Shown: positions 5,834-15,380, counted from the stretch's first letter. The stretch is DNA of 64,000 bases from Pedobacter glucosidilyticus DSM 23534 (GCF_000425145.1 NZ_AULF01000023.1:1-64000), one strand, 5' to 3'. The notes: generated by a model not told the origin, from the sequence alone. Translations and numbers: made by a program.

Positions 5834-8344
5834 ATGACTCCCAATAACCCTTTTCAAATCTCAGGTTTAAGTACAGCAGAGGTACTGCAATCAAGATTGA
5901 GCCATGGTGATAACAAGGTAGTTTACAAAAAGCAAAATAGTTTTGTATCCTCAATAGCCGGCTTGGTAAAAGAACCCATGGTGATTTTACTTTTTGCAGC
6001 TTCTCTTATTTACTTTATCAGTGGAGAGCCCGAGGACGCCTTATTTCTTGCCGTAGCTATCGTACTGGTTGCTACCATTTCTATTTATCAGGATTATAGA
6101 AGCAAAACGGCCTTAGAAAAACTTAAAGAATTTACACAGCCTGTTTGCAAAGTTATCAGAGATGGTGAAATTATCGCCATAAAAACCGAAGATTTGGTTG
6201 TTGGGGATTTTTTAATTGCCGAGGAAGGCACCACCATTACCGCAGATGGTATGATGGTGAAAGGGAATGATTTTTCTGTGAATGAAGCGGTGCTTACCGG
6301 AGAGTCTTTTGCCGTTTTTAAAAATCATAAAGACAATAACGAGGTTTATCAAGGTTCGCAAGTGGCAAGCGGTATGGCTTTAATACAAGTTACTGCCATT
6401 GGCAAAGCAACAAAATTGGGTAAAATAGGAAAAAGCCTTGGCGATATAGAAGAAGAAAAAACGCCTCTAGAAATACAGATTGGCTATTTTGTTAAGAGGA
6501 TGGTGATGATAGGCGCCCTAGTATTTGTTATTGTTTGGGTTTTAAATTATCTGAAATCTTACAACCTGCCAGATAGCTTATTGAAAGCTTTAACCCTGGC
6601 CATGAGTATTTTGCCAGAAGAAATACCGGTAGCATTTGTGACTTTTATGGCTCTGGGTGCTTGGCGATTGATGAAAATGGGGATTGTGGTAAAGCAAATG
6701 AAAACCGTAGAAACTTTGGGTAGCGCAACGGTGATTTGTACAGATAAAACAGGTACACTTACCGAAAATAAAATGGCTTTAGCCCGATTATTTTTGTTGA
6801 GCGTTAATCAGGTAAGTACTTTTCAGGAGGATGTTATGCCTGAGGAAAAAAATCTGATAGAAATAGCGATGTGGGCTAGCGAGCCTCATCCCTTCGACCC
6901 GATGGAGATTGCCCTTCATCAAGCTTATCAAAAAGCGACGGATAGTGATAAACGACCCGATTTTCAGATGTATCATGAGTATCCGCTAGGGGGGAAGCCA
7001 CCTATGATGACGCATATTTTTCAAAATCAACAAAAAGAAAGAATAATTGCTGCAAAAGGCGCTCCGGAAGCTATTATAGCTGTTTGTCGGCTTACCGAGG
7101 ATGAAAAGAATAATATCCAGAAAGCTATAGCAGAAATGGCTTTTGAAGGTTTTAGGGTATTAGGTGTAGCAAAGTCTGATTTTACTGGCGATAATTTTCC
7201 TCAACAACAGCAAGACCTTCCTTTTCAGTTTATAGGTTTGGTTGCCTTTTATGATCCACCAAAAAACAATATCTCTGAAGTACTAAATGGTTTCTACCAG
7301 GCAGGTATAAAAGTGAAAATTGTAACTGGTGATAATGCTTTAACAACTAAAGCCATAGCCAAAGAAATTAATTTTAAAGGTTATGATAAAGGTATAAGTG
7401 GCGATGAATTGATGCAGTTAAACGACCAAGAACTCGCAAAAGCTGTACAAGAAAATGCAGTTTTTACCAGGATGTTTCCAGAGGCTAAACTCAAAATTAT
7501 TAATGCATTAAAAAGTAATCAGGAAATTGTAGCCATGACAGGCGATGGCGTTAACGATGGTCCGGCTTTAAAAGCTTCGCATATTGGTATCGCCATGGGT
7601 AAAAAAGGAACTGAAATAGCTAAACAGGCCGCTTCTTTAATTTTAGTTGAAGATGATTTATCTAAAATGTTAGATGCCATAGCCATGGGCAGAAGAATTT
7701 ATACCAATTTAAAAAAGGCTATTCAGTATATTATTTCCATACATATTCCTATCATATTAACAGTATTTATTCCTTTAGCTTTGGGATGGTTATACCCCAA
7801 TATATTTTCTCCTATTCATGTTATTTTTCTTGAGCTCATTATGGGGCCAACTTGTTCTATCATTTATGAAAATGAACCTATAGAGCAAAACAGTATGCTG
7901 CAAGCACCAAGACCGTTCACAGTAAGTTTTTTTAGTGGTAAAGAGTTATTTACCAGTATAATACAAGGCTTGGCTATTACAGTCGGAACTTTGTTTGTTT
8001 ATCAATACGCCATTTATCAACAATTATCAGAAGAGCTTTGTAGAACAATGGTTTTTACAACCCTTATATTTGCCAATATCTTCTTAACCTTAATTAATCG
8101 TTCTTTTTACTACAGCATCTTTACCACATTGTTTTATAAGAATTCATTAGTTACCATCATCATTCTTATAACCCTCATCATCTTGGCTTCTTTACTTTAT
8201 ATTCCTATTTGTACTAGCTTTTTTGAATTTGAGAGGCTTGATTCATTTCAATTAAGCTTAACCTTAGGAGTAGCTTTTTTGAGTGTAATTTGGTTTGAGC
8301 TGGTTAAATGGCAAAAAAGACTACATCCAAAAAAGACGATGTGA
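5834..8344 (+). CDS. P2-type cation-translocating ATPase (Ca2+-ATPase-like)
   Basis: An 836-residue P-type ATPase that would pump cations across the inner membrane using ATP. Present in order: two N-terminal membrane helices; the actuator domain with LTGES near residue 155; a fourth helix with PEEIP at residue 261; the phosphorylation motif DKTGT with Asp304; the nucleotide domain; GDGVND near residue 570; and a C-terminal helix bundle. PEEIP replaces the PEGLP of classical Ca2+-ATPases, a variant found in bacterial P2-type pumps, so the ion (Ca2+, Mn2+ or another) is not certain. No HMA domain is present, arguing against Cu or Zn export. It is a single gene next to the mobile block and looks intact. 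Confidence 0.88.
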   Translation: MTPNNPFQISGLSTAEVLQSRLSHGDNKVVYKKQNSFVSSIAGLVKEPMVILLFAASLIYFISGEPEDALFLAVAIVLVATISIYQDYRSKTALEKLKEFTQPVCKVIRDGEIIAIKTEDLVVGDFLIAEEGTTITADGMMVKGNDFSVNEAVLTGESFAVFKNHKDNNEVYQGSQVASGMALIQVTAIGKATKLGKIGKSLGDIEEEKTPLEIQIGYFVKRMVMIGALVFVIVWVLNYLKSYNLPDSLLKALTLAMSILPEEIPVAFVTFMALGAWRLMKMGIVVKQMKTVETLGSATVICTDKTGTLTENKMALARLFLLSVNQVSTFQEDVMPEEKNLIEIAMWASEPHPFDPMEIALHQAYQKATDSDKRPDFQMYHEYPLGGKPPMMTHIFQNQQKERIIAAKGAPEAIIAVCRLTEDEKNNIQKAIAEMAFEGFRVLGVAKSDFTGDNFPQQQQDLPFQFIGLVAFYDPPKNNISEVLNGFYQAGIKVKIVTGDNALTTKAIAKEINFKGYDKGISGDELMQLNDQELAKAVQENAVFTRMFPEAKLKIINALKSNQEIVAMTGDGVNDGPALKASHIGIAMGKKGTEIAKQAASLILVEDDLSKMLDAIAMGRRIYTNLKKAIQYIISIHIPIILTVFIPLALGWLYPNIFSPIHVIFLELIMGPTCSIIYENEPIEQNSMLQAPRPFTVSFFSGKELFTSIIQGLAITVGTLFVYQYAIYQQLSEELCRTMVFTTLIFANIFLTLINRSFYYSIFTTLFYKNSLVTIIILITLIILASLLYIPICTSFFEFERLDSFQLSLTLGVAFLSVIWFELVKWQKRLHPKKTM

Positions 8345-8484
8345 TAAGTTATCTGTTATTTAAATTAGGCGGGTAGTATGAGATGAAATTCCTAAAGACT
8401 TATCATGGGATAACCCACCTTTAGAAGATCAGAAATTAAATAGATGATAGGAGTGATTAATGTTAAACAAGCTTTAAGTAATCA

Positions 8485-8519
8485 TCCTCAGCATCTACCA
8501 TTATGATAGTTGCTGAGGA
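8485..8519. terminator. Hairpin between convergent genes
   Basis: TCCTCAGCA (8485-8493) and TGCTGAGGA (8511-8519) form a 9-bp stem, extended by CTA/TAG with one mismatch. It lies between the ATPase gene and the leftward 8576-8908 gene and may end transcription from either side, though there is no long T run. Between 8345 and 8450 one frame reads DEIPKDLSWDNPPLEDQKLNR without a start codon, possibly a gene remnant. Confidence 0.4.
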
Positions 8520-8575
8520 CAATTTCAAGTTTTGATTTGAAAAATCTTCAAGTACAAAAAATTCTTATTTTTGGT

Positions 8576-8908
8576 TTAATGCTGATGTTCGATTTCTAGT
8601 TTTTTGATGAGCTCAGAAGATGCATCGTCAGCATACACGCCGTAGGCATTAACCAATACGCCCTTAAAATCTCCTTCAATAGATTCTATAGCATACACTA
8701 CCGCATTATCTGCTGGGTCTGTAATACCTTCAAAGCGGTATGATTCTACAACCTTGAAATTTTCAGGATATAAAATCAGTTGCTTTTCTGTTTCTTCTAA
8801 AAAATTGGCTCTAAGCTTCAAATTTCCAGAGTAACCTCTGCTATTTAAGTTATTTAAAGCTTCAACCATAGTATCAAAATCTTTTCGATGTTGGCTTACG
8901 TTTTCCAT
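8576..8908 (-). CDS. Small conserved protein of unknown function
   Basis: A 110-residue soluble protein. The central segment YRFEGITDPADNAVVYAI and the later GVLVNAYGVYADDASSEL recall a small Bacteroidota family that automatic pipelines sometimes label 'phosphoribosylpyrophosphate synthetase'. It is far too short for that enzyme and lacks a PRPP-binding loop, so I leave the function open. There are 17 bases between the upstream small membrane-protein gene and this one, so they are probably co-transcribed. The His-rich tail EIEHQH is notable but common. Confidence 0.7.
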   Translation of the reverse strand: MENVSQHRKDFDTMVEALNNLNSRGYSGNLKLRANFLEETEKQLILYPENFKVVESYRFEGITDPADNAVVYAIESIEGDFKGVLVNAYGVYADDASSELIKKLEIEHQH

Positions 8909-8925
8909 ATAGATGTTTGTTTATT

Positions 8926-9084
8926 TTATCCTGTAGATTCTTCTTCGCTTAACAAATTAATAATCATGGTAAATACGCCTAATACTAATAAAATATGAAT
9001 CAGTATACCGGCGGTAAAAACAAATACTCCTAAGCCCCATCCCAATACAAACAGCATTGCTAAAATATTCAATAATGTTTTCAT
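8926..9084 (-). CDS. Small two-helix membrane protein, Lmo0937/DUF5670-like
   Basis: Starting at MKTLLNIL the protein has 52 residues with two hydrophobic helices and the pattern GWGLGVFVFTAGILIHILLV. This matches the Lmo0937 family (DUF5670), small inner-membrane proteins of unknown role that are often stress-associated. An in-frame ATG 48 bases upstream would add a polar MAYSLRNNLWENGPDI leader not found in that family, so I prefer the internal start. The gene is followed closely by the 110-residue protein gene. Confidence 0.65.
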   Translation of the reverse strand: MKTLLNILAMLFVLGWGLGVFVFTAGILIHILLVLGVFTMIINLLSEEESTG

Positions 9085-9242
9085 AATATCAGGTCCATTT
9101 TCCCATAAGTTGTTTCGCAAACTATATGCCATTTATTACAAAGACGAAGTAGTGGTAAAGACAACGTACTGTTTTTGTTTTAAATATATAGGTAACTAAC
9201 ATAATTATAACAAGTAGCTAACACGTACATCACTCGTAAATT

Positions 9243-9297
9243 AACCTGTTATGACCCTGTTAATACCCTGTTACCACCCTGTTAGTACCCTGTTATG
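9243..9297. repeat. Five tandem copies of an 11-bp unit ACCCTGTTAnn
   Basis: Successive units read AACCTGTTATG, ACCCTGTTAAT, ACCCTGTTACC, ACCCTGTTAGT and ACCCTGTTATG. The first eight or nine bases are constant and the last two vary. The 11-bp period places each unit on nearly the same face of the helix. The array lies between tRNA-Ala and the leftward small membrane-protein operon, upstream of the latter. The rest of the 9133-9364 interval contains no gene that I can see. Confidence 0.85.
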
Positions 9298-9364
9298 TAC
9301 ATATTTCCCCGTACTGAAAATAAGATATACCATAGCATGATTTTTAGAGGGAAACTTTAAAATG

Positions 9365-9402
9365 AAAAAATCCCCTTTAATTTTCTTAAAGAGGATTTTT
9401 TA
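9365..9402 (-). terminator. Terminator after tRNA-Ala
   Basis: On the minus strand AAAAATCCTCTTTAA pairs with TTAAAGGGGATTTTTT around a short AAGAAAA-type loop and ends in a T run. This is a standard intrinsic terminator located a few bases after the 3' end of the tRNA. The T runs on both sides make it usable in either direction. Confidence 0.75.
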
Positions 9403-9409
9403 TATAGTG

Positions 9410-9483
9410 TGGAGATTACCGGATTCGAACCGGTCACCTCTTGCCTGCCAGGCAAGCGCTCTAGCCAAATGAGCTAAACCCCC
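9410..9483 (-). tRNA. tRNA-Ala (anticodon GGC)
   Basis: The minus strand folds into a standard cloverleaf of 74 bases. The acceptor stem GGGGGTT pairs with AATCTCC and contains the G3-U70 pair that marks alanine tRNAs. The anticodon arm is CTTGC-CTGGCAG-GCAAG with anticodon GGC, and the T arm contains GGTTCGAATCC. The discriminator base is A and the CCA end is not encoded. It reads alanine codons GCC and GCU. Confidence 0.95.
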
Positions 9484-9583
9484 GTTTTTTTAAGGTCAGC
9501 AAATATGTAAAAACTTAAGAGTATTTACAATAAAAGCAGTAACAATTATAAAAATTATTACAAACGGAAGCTTAATATGCTTA

Positions 9584-9709
9584 TTAGGCAGTTTTTAGCT
9601 TTAAAGACTTGATATCTTCCATCAATAATGCTGCTAATTGCTGATCAAATTTTTTGATAAGATTTTTTACTTTAGAGCTTGTATTTTTAGTAGTTCTTGC
9701 AGTTTTCAT
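9584..9709 (-). CDS. Possible 41-residue basic small protein
   Basis: A short open frame starts at ATG and encodes MKTARTTKNTSSKVKNLIKK, then a helical segment FDQQLAALLMEDIKSLKLKTA before TAA. The first half is Lys/Arg/Thr-rich and the second half looks like an amphipathic helix. The composition is protein-like rather than random, and no other gene occupies the 9484-9900 gap. I do not recognise a family and see no strong promoter, so it remains a candidate. It lies 100 bases upstream of tRNA-Ala on the same strand. Confidence 0.45.
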   Translation of the reverse strand: MKTARTTKNTSSKVKNLIKKFDQQLAALLMEDIKSLKLKTA

Positions 9710-9871
9710 ATATGTTTAGTTTTTGATAATATAAATATGGTTTTAAAATACGTTACGAAAAACAATGCCAAAATGGTTTTTAAAATTCTAAATTTTTTAT
9801 AATCATCTGATTATAAAGGTAATTAATTTTTCTTTTCTGGTGTTTTATTCTTAAAAAAATATGATTTAATC

Positions 9872-9904
9872 TTGTTTTTTTACACCAATTATGAATTATC
9901 TTTG
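9872..9904 (+). promoter_or_regulatory. Bacteroidota promoter of the DUF4403 lipoprotein gene
   Basis: TATCTTTG (9897-9904) fits TAnnTTTG and TTG at 9872-9874 is a fair -33 element with a 22-base spacer. It overlaps a GTG at 9904 that would otherwise extend the downstream gene, which supports the ATG at 9922 as the true start. Confidence 0.6.
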
Positions 9905-9921
9905 TGAAATTTTTTAAAAAC

Positions 9922-11319
9922 ATGAAAACCATATTATCGATATGCTTTGCTACGGCTTTATTTGTGATAGCTGGCTGTAGCACCAGTAAACAAGTAACAG
10001 CCTTAAAACCCCTTCCAGACTATTCTTCAACCACAGTTGTGTATGATAAGCAGCTTTCGTTTATCAATATGCCGGTAGAAGTTAGCGTTGCCGATTTACA
10101 AAACCAAACCAATAAGTATTTGGTAGGTATCATTTATGATGATAAATCTTTAGATGGTGATAATGTGATGATGAAAGTTACTAAAGAAGCACCTATTACC
10201 ATTAGAGAGCAAAACGGAAGGATTTATATAGACCTTCCATTACGTATCAACGGAAAAGTTAAGTATGGTTTCGAGAGTTTAGGTGTTTCTATGTACGATA
10301 CTCGTGATTTTTATTTAAATGGCGTGGTAAAGCTAAACTCTTTAGTGGCTTTAAAAGATTGGAAAATTAATACCAATACAGTTATTCAGGAAATTGTTTG
10401 GAAAGAAAGTCCTAGCATAAGTATAGCAGGCAAAAATGTGCCTATTACCTATTTAATTAACCCTGCAATTAGCGTTTTTAAAGGTAGATTATCTAAAATG
10501 GTAGATGATGCCATAGCACAATCTTTAGATATTAAACCTTATGTATTAGATGCTTTGCAAGCTATAGCATCTCCTATACAAGTTGATGAGCAATACAATA
10601 CTTGGTTTGCTATGCAGCCCGTAGAGATGTATGCTACTAAAGCTGTAGCGGCTAATAAAAAAATAACGGCTACTTTAGGCTTAAAGACTTATTTAGAAAC
10701 TTCTGTAGGTAGAAAACCATCGCTTACTTTTAATAAAAATGCCATTGCTTTAAAAGCAGTAGATAAAATACCTAACGAGTTTAAAGTTAATGTGGCTGCT
10801 TTTGCACCTTATACTTATGCGTCAGAAATTATACAGAAAAATTTTGCTGGTCAGAAGTTCGAGTCTGGAAAGAAATCGGTAACGGTTAACAAAGTAGAAC
10901 TTTGGGGTAAAGAAGGTAAAATGATTGTTGCTGTAAACATGAGTGGTGCTGTAAATGGAGATTTTTACCTTTCCGGAGTGCCTTTATATGATGCTGCTAC
11001 CAAAGAAGTATATCTAGACCAAATAGATTATGTTTTAGATTCAAAAAGTAAACTCCTTAAAGCCGGAAGCTGGTTAGCTCATGGTATTATCCTCAATAAA
11101 ATAAAACAAAACTGCCGCTTTTCTATAGCTGCGCAGTTAGCAGAGGGAGAAAAATCAATGAAAGGCTATTTAACCAATTATCAACCTGTTAAAGGTGTAA
11201 AGGTTAATGGTACTTTAAATCAGTTTACGCCAGATAAAATTATCTTAACGCCAAATGCTATTGTAGCCATGATGACTGCAAACGGAAAAGTTGCTGTAAC
11301 CATAGATGGCTTAGAATAA
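9922..11319 (+). CDS. DUF4403 family lipoprotein
   Basis: A 465-residue exported lipoprotein. The signal ends in the lipobox IAGC with Cys19. The mature protein is rich in beta strands, with a FINMPVEVSVADLQ start, a GKVKYGFES motif and paired repeated halves, matching DUF4403, a Bacteroidota family related to lipid-binding TULIP-like folds; its function is unknown. The ATG at 9922 is preferred over the GTG at 9904 because the promoter -7 element covers the latter. The following tatD-like gene begins on the very next base after the stop, so the three genes to tcdA likely form one operon. Confidence 0.82.
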   Translation: MKTILSICFATALFVIAGCSTSKQVTALKPLPDYSSTTVVYDKQLSFINMPVEVSVADLQNQTNKYLVGIIYDDKSLDGDNVMMKVTKEAPITIREQNGRIYIDLPLRINGKVKYGFESLGVSMYDTRDFYLNGVVKLNSLVALKDWKINTNTVIQEIVWKESPSISIAGKNVPITYLINPAISVFKGRLSKMVDDAIAQSLDIKPYVLDALQAIASPIQVDEQYNTWFAMQPVEMYATKAVAANKKITATLGLKTYLETSVGRKPSLTFNKNAIALKAVDKIPNEFKVNVAAFAPYTYASEIIQKNFAGQKFESGKKSVTVNKVELWGKEGKMIVAVNMSGAVNGDFYLSGVPLYDAATKEVYLDQIDYVLDSKSKLLKAGSWLAHGIILNKIKQNCRFSIAAQLAEGEKSMKGYLTNYQPVKGVKVNGTLNQFTPDKIILTPNAIVAMMTANGKVAVTIDGLE

Positions 11320-12000
11320 ATGATATTTCCTACAAAAGAGCATTTCATCAATATCCATACCCATAAAAAGGCATCTAGCCCGAAGGAGTGGATTTTGAGG
11401 AATGCTTTTTTTGTTTTACCACCTCAGACTTTGCATGATTTGGATTATGCTATTTCTGTTGGCTTACATCCTTGGTTTGCTACTGAGGCTCAAGATATAT
11501 CCCAAAATTTAGCTGCTTATCTAGAACTAGAAAATGTATTGGCCATAGGTGAAATTGGCCTAGACCGAGTAAATGGACCTAATTTAGAACTGCAAAAGCA
11601 AGTTTTTCAAAAGCAATTAGCCATTGCAGAAGCCCATCAAAAGCCGGTTATTATTCATGCTGTTAAGGCTTACGCCGATGTAATACCTTATTTAAAGCAG
11701 TTTAAGATGCCGTTTATATTACATGGTTTTAATGGTAATTTGCAACAGTTAAAGCAGCTTATTAGCTATCCTCAAGTATATTTTTCTTTTGGGAAAGATT
11801 TATTAAAGCCAGATTGTAAAGCTTATCAAGCTTTTCAGGAAGTTCCGGCAAACCGTTTCTTTTTAGAAACAGATATAGCTCATTTGCAGATTGATGACCT
11901 TTATCAGCAAGCAGCAAAAATCAGAAAAATAGATATTGCACAATTAAAAAAGCAGGTTTTTTATAATTTTGAAGCCGTTTTTAAAAGATTAACTCCATAA
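11320..12000 (+). CDS. TatD family metal-dependent hydrolase
   Basis: TatD-type TIM-barrel hydrolase of 226 residues, slightly short for the family (about 250-265). The metal ligands are visible: HTH near residue 13 (H-x-H), GEIGLD, IIHAVKA (His of the H-x-R/K motif), ILHGFNG and LETD near the C-terminal part. Relatives act as 3'-5' exonucleases or DNases in repair. Shortened Bacteroidota forms like this one keep the ligand set but have replaced residues around the third motif, so the substrate is uncertain. It starts immediately after the DUF4403 stop, and tcdA follows eight bases after its own stop. Confidence 0.82.
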   Translation: MIFPTKEHFINIHTHKKASSPKEWILRNAFFVLPPQTLHDLDYAISVGLHPWFATEAQDISQNLAAYLELENVLAIGEIGLDRVNGPNLELQKQVFQKQLAIAEAHQKPVIIHAVKAYADVIPYLKQFKMPFILHGFNGNLQQLKQLISYPQVYFSFGKDLLKPDCKAYQAFQEVPANRFFLETDIAHLQIDDLYQQAAKIRKIDIAQLKKQVFYNFEAVFKRLTP

Positions 12001-12008
12001 ATAATATC

Positions 12009-12740
12009 ATGATTGAAATTCCTCATTGGATGTCTCGCACCAACTTATTGCTAGACAATCATCAAATGCAAAGATTAATGAATGCCAATGTATTGGTGGT
12101 AGGTTTGGGTGGTGTTGGTGGCATTTGTGCAGAAATGATTGCCAGAGCTGGAGTTGGTAAAATGACTATTGTAGATGCTGATGTGGTAGAAGCGAGTAAT
12201 CGTAACAGGCAAATTCCTGCTTTAATATCTACCGATAATCAGCCTAAAGCAGAAGTCATGGCTCAGCGTTTACGCGATATTAATCCTGATATAGATTTAA
12301 CCGTTATTAATGAATATATCAAAGACGAGCGTACTGAAGAAATTCTTAATGAAGGTAATTTTAATTATGCTGTTGATTGTATTGATACGCTTTCTCCTAA
12401 AGTATTTTTTATCCAAACCTGCTTAGAAAAAGGCATTCCTTTAGTGTCATCTATGGGTGCTGGCGGTAGGGTAGACCCCTCAAAAGTGAGAATTTCAGAT
12501 ATATCTGCCTCATATAATTGTACTTTAGCCCGCTATGTAAGAAAAAGGTTAAAGAAATTTGGTATTAGAAAAGGCTTGAAAGTGGTGTTCTCATCAGAAC
12601 TTCCTGATGCAAGTAAAGTTATCTTAGCGCCAGAAGGCGGCCCTAAAAAGTCTTTAATTGGTACAGTTTCTTGGATGCCGGCCATATTTGGCTGTACGGT
12701 AGCCAGTGTAGTGATTAGAGATTTGTATAACAAAGCTTAA
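12009..12740 (+). CDS. tcdA: tRNA threonylcarbamoyladenosine dehydratase (TcdA/CsdL)
   Basis: An E1-like ThiF/MoeB-fold enzyme of 243 residues. It uses ATP to cyclise t6A37 of tRNAs into ct6A. The nucleotide-binding loop GLGGVGG near residue 34 and the DADVVEASNRNRQ segment with the conserved Arg residues are intact. A KRLKKFGIRKGLKVVFSSE segment typical of TcdA distinguishes it from MoeB and ThiF, and the two CxxC zinc motifs of MoeB are missing. It is last in the DUF4403-tatD-tcdA group. Another t6A-related gene (tsaB) lies elsewhere in the window. Confidence 0.88.
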   Translation: MIEIPHWMSRTNLLLDNHQMQRLMNANVLVVGLGGVGGICAEMIARAGVGKMTIVDADVVEASNRNRQIPALISTDNQPKAEVMAQRLRDINPDIDLTVINEYIKDERTEEILNEGNFNYAVDCIDTLSPKVFFIQTCLEKGIPLVSSMGAGGRVDPSKVRISDISASYNCTLARYVRKRLKKFGIRKGLKVVFSSELPDASKVILAPEGGPKKSLIGTVSWMPAIFGCTVASVVIRDLYNKA

Positions 12741-12822
12741 TTTATTTGCTTAAGGATTCTTTAGATATTTTTAATTGCTCTTAAGGCAAAGAATCATAAT
12801 GTCTAAATGTTAATAAATCATA

Positions 12823-12853
12823 TTTGCCCCTTTTGCGTAAAATTTTAGCTTTG
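12823..12853 (+). promoter_or_regulatory. Promoter of the parE-cdd operon
   Basis: TTTG (12823-12826) and TAGCTTTG (12846-12853) match the -33 and -7 elements of Bacteroidota primary-sigma promoters with a spacer of 19. The parE ATG follows 53 bases later. Confidence 0.7.
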
Positions 12854-12906
12854 TACAAGGGAAAATATGATGTTTTCTCATTTTCCATATCAATCTATAA
12901 AAAGAA

Positions 12907-14832
12907 ATGGCTGAATTACAAGTGAATTACAGTGAAGATAGCATACGTTCGCTCGATTGGAAAGAACATATCAGGCTCAGACCTGGTATGTACATCGGGA
13001 AACTAGGAGACGGTTCTGCTTTTGATGATGGTGTTTATGTTCTCCTGAAAGAGATTATGGACAACTCTATAGATGAGTTTGTGATGGGTGCAGGTAGAAC
13101 CATAGATATTTCTGTTAGTGACCATAAAGTTTCTATCAGAGATTATGGTAGAGGCATCCCTTTAGGGAAAGTAATAGATTGCGTAAGTAAAATAAATACC
13201 GGTGGTAAGTACGATTCTAAAGCCTTCCAAAAATCTGTTGGCTTAAATGGGGTAGGTACCAAAGCCGTTAACGCTTTATCTGCATCTTTTACGGTTCAAT
13301 CTTACCGAGATGGAAAAACAAAAAAAGCCGAATTTGAAAAGGGAGAATTAGTTAAAGATAATCCTGAAATAGAAACTACACAAAGAAATGGTACAGCAGT
13401 AGTTTTTATTCCTGATGAAAGCATTTTTAGGAATTTTAGATTTATACCAGAGTTTATTGAGAACATGATTTGGAATTATGTCTTCTTAAATGCTGGTTTA
13501 ACCATCAATTTTAATAATCAAAAATACTTCTCAGAAAGAGGCTTACATGATTTATTGGTAAGAAATACCGATGCAGAAGCTAATAGATATCCAATTATCC
13601 ATTTAAAAGGAGAAGATATTGAAATAGCCATGACGCATGGGCAACAATACGGCGAAGAGTATTATTCTTTTGTAAATGGGCAGCATACTACGCAAGGCGG
13701 TACACATCAGCAAGCTTTTAGAGAAGCTGTGGTACGTACCATCAGAGAATTTTATAAAAAAGAATTTGACGCCTCTGATGTTAGGGCTTCTATTGTAGCG
13801 GCAGTTTCTATCAGGGTTCAAGAACCTGTTTTTGAGTCGCAAACCAAAACTAAACTAGGTTCTTTAAATGTTGGTCCTGATGGTCCTACGGTTAGAACTT
13901 TTGTTAATGATTTTGTTAAGAAAGAACTAGACGACTATTTACACAAGCATCCGGAAACGGCAGATGGCTTATTAAAGCGTATCCTACAGTCAGAAAGAGA
14001 GCGTAAAGATATAGCAGGTATCAAAAAACTAGCTAATGAAAGAGCCAAAAAAGCTTCTTTGCATAATCGTAAGCTAAGAGATTGTAAATGGCACATGGAT
14101 GATGAGAAGCTCTCTGAAGAAGACCGTAAAAAGACTACTTTATTTATAACTGAGGGAGATTCTGCTTCGGGTTCTATCACCAAAGCTAGAGAAGTAAAAA
14201 CCCAAGCGGTTTTTAGCTTGAAAGGAAAGCCTTTAAATGCTTATGGTTTAACTAAAAAAGTAGTGTACGAGAATGAAGAATTTAACCTTTTGCAACACGC
14301 TTTAAATATTGAAGATGGTTTAGAAGGTTTACGCTATAATAATATTGTTATTGCAACAGATGCCGATGTGGATGGTATGCACATTCGTTTATTATTAATG
14401 ACATTCTTCTTGCAATTTTTCCCTGATTTGGTAAAAACAGGTCACGTTTTTATTTTACAAACGCCATTATTTAGGGTAAGAAATAAAAAAGAAACCATTT
14501 ATTGTTATAGTGATGAAGAACGTGTTTTAGCTATTGATAAATTGGGTAATAAGCCAGAAATCACCAGATTTAAAGGTTTGGGAGAAATCTCTCCGGATGA
14601 GTTTGAAAACTTTATTGGTGAAGATATTAGATTAGATCCTGTTATTTTATCAGGCGATATGAAAATCAAAAACTTACTGGAGTATTATATGGGAAAAAAC
14701 ACTCCAGATAGGCAAAAACATATTGTACAAAATTTAAGGATAGAGAAAGACGAAGCTGATATTATTGCTGATGCTAAAGCAGTACAAGATGCAGCAGATG
14801 CTTTATTGGCTAGTAAGGAAAACGCGGCTTAA
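12907..14832 (+). CDS. parE: DNA topoisomerase IV subunit B
   Basis: The ATPase subunit of a type IIA topoisomerase that decatenates daughter chromosomes. The GHKL ATPase motifs include MDNSIDEF (catalytic Glu region), DYGRGIP and the [14 protein letters not shown] lid. The Toprim domain has [11 protein letters not shown] and the metal-binding [10 protein letters not shown]. At 641 residues it lacks the insertion found in many GyrB proteins, and its partner parC lies 1.4 kb downstream, so ParE is the better name than GyrB. The stop overlaps the cdd ATG by one base. Confidence 0.93.
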   Translation: MAELQVNYSEDSIRSLDWKEHIRLRPGMYIGKLGDGSAFDDGVYVLLKEIMDNSIDEFVMGAGRTIDISVSDHKVSIRDYGRGIPLGKVIDCVSKINTGGKYDSKAFQKSVGLNGVGTKAVNALSASFTVQSYRDGKTKKAEFEKGELVKDNPEIETTQRNGTAVVFIPDESIFRNFRFIPEFIENMIWNYVFLNAGLTINFNNQKYFSERGLHDLLVRNTDAEANRYPIIHLKGEDIEIAMTHGQQYGEEYYSFVNGQHTTQGGTHQQAFREAVVRTIREFYKKEFDASDVRASIVAAVSIRVQEPVFESQTKTKLGSLNVGPDGPTVRTFVNDFVKKELDDYLHKHPETADGLLKRILQSERERKDIAGIKKLANERAKKASLHNRKLRDCKWHMDDEKLSEEDRKKTTLFITEGDSASGSITKAREVKTQAVFSLKGKPLNAYGLTKKVVYENEEFNLLQHALNIEDGLEGLRYNNIVIATDADVDGMHIRLLLMTFFLQFFPDLVKTGHVFILQTPLFRVRNKKETIYCYSDEERVLAIDKLGNKPEITRFKGLGEISPDEFENFIGEDIRLDPVILSGDMKIKNLLEYYMGKNTPDRQKHIVQNLRIEKDEADIIADAKAVQDAADALLASKENAA

Positions 14833-15323
14833 TGGAAGTTAAAAATATAACCATAGCTTACGAGGCTTACACAGGTATTGATAAACTTTCTGCCCAAGAC
14901 AAGCAATTGTGCTTAGAAGCTGTTAAAGCCATGGAGACTTCTTATTCTCCTTATTCTAAATTTAGGGTGGGTGCTGCAGTTTTGTTAAGTAATCATGAGA
15001 TTGTTAGAGGAAGCAATCAAGAAAATGCCGCTTATCCATCTGGTTTATGTGCAGAAAGGGTCGCACTTTTTGCTGCAGGAGCTAATTTTCCAAATGAAGA
15101 AATAGTTACGATAGCAGTTACAGCATCAACACAAGAGTTTCAATTATTAAGACCTGTTACTTCTTGTGGACCTTGTTTGCAGGTAATGGCCGAGTATGAG
15201 CAGAAGCAGAATAAACCCATAGAGGTTTTGCTTTATTGTATTGGCGGAGAAGTTTGGAAAGTTAAAGGTGTAAATAGCTTTTTACCGATGATGTTTTTTG
15301 AAAAAAGGTTGGGTAAAGGGTGA
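14832..15323 (+). CDS. cdd: Cytidine deaminase
   Basis: Zinc-dependent cytidine/deoxycytidine deaminase of 163 residues for pyrimidine salvage. The active-site signature is present as ENAAYPSGLCAERVALF (catalytic CAE) and TSCGPCLQVMAEY (PCxxC zinc ligands). The N-terminal SPYSKFRVGAAVLL segment is characteristic. It is translationally coupled to parE through a TAATG overlap, an arrangement common in this family of bacteria. Confidence 0.93.
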   Translation: MEVKNITIAYEAYTGIDKLSAQDKQLCLEAVKAMETSYSPYSKFRVGAAVLLSNHEIVRGSNQENAAYPSGLCAERVALFAAGANFPNEEIVTIAVTASTQEFQLLRPVTSCGPCLQVMAEYEQKQNKPIEVLLYCIGGEVWKVKGVNSFLPMMFFEKRLGKG

Positions 15324-15380
15324 TTTTTTGATTTTACTACAGAGTTTTTATTTGGGAACTCCGAGGTTTAATAAAAAAAT

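Noticed and set aside
9780-9983. Minus-strand frame of 67 residues before the DUF4403 gene
   Set aside because: It overlaps the start and promoter of a real gene on the other strand and is a low-complexity AT-rich translation.
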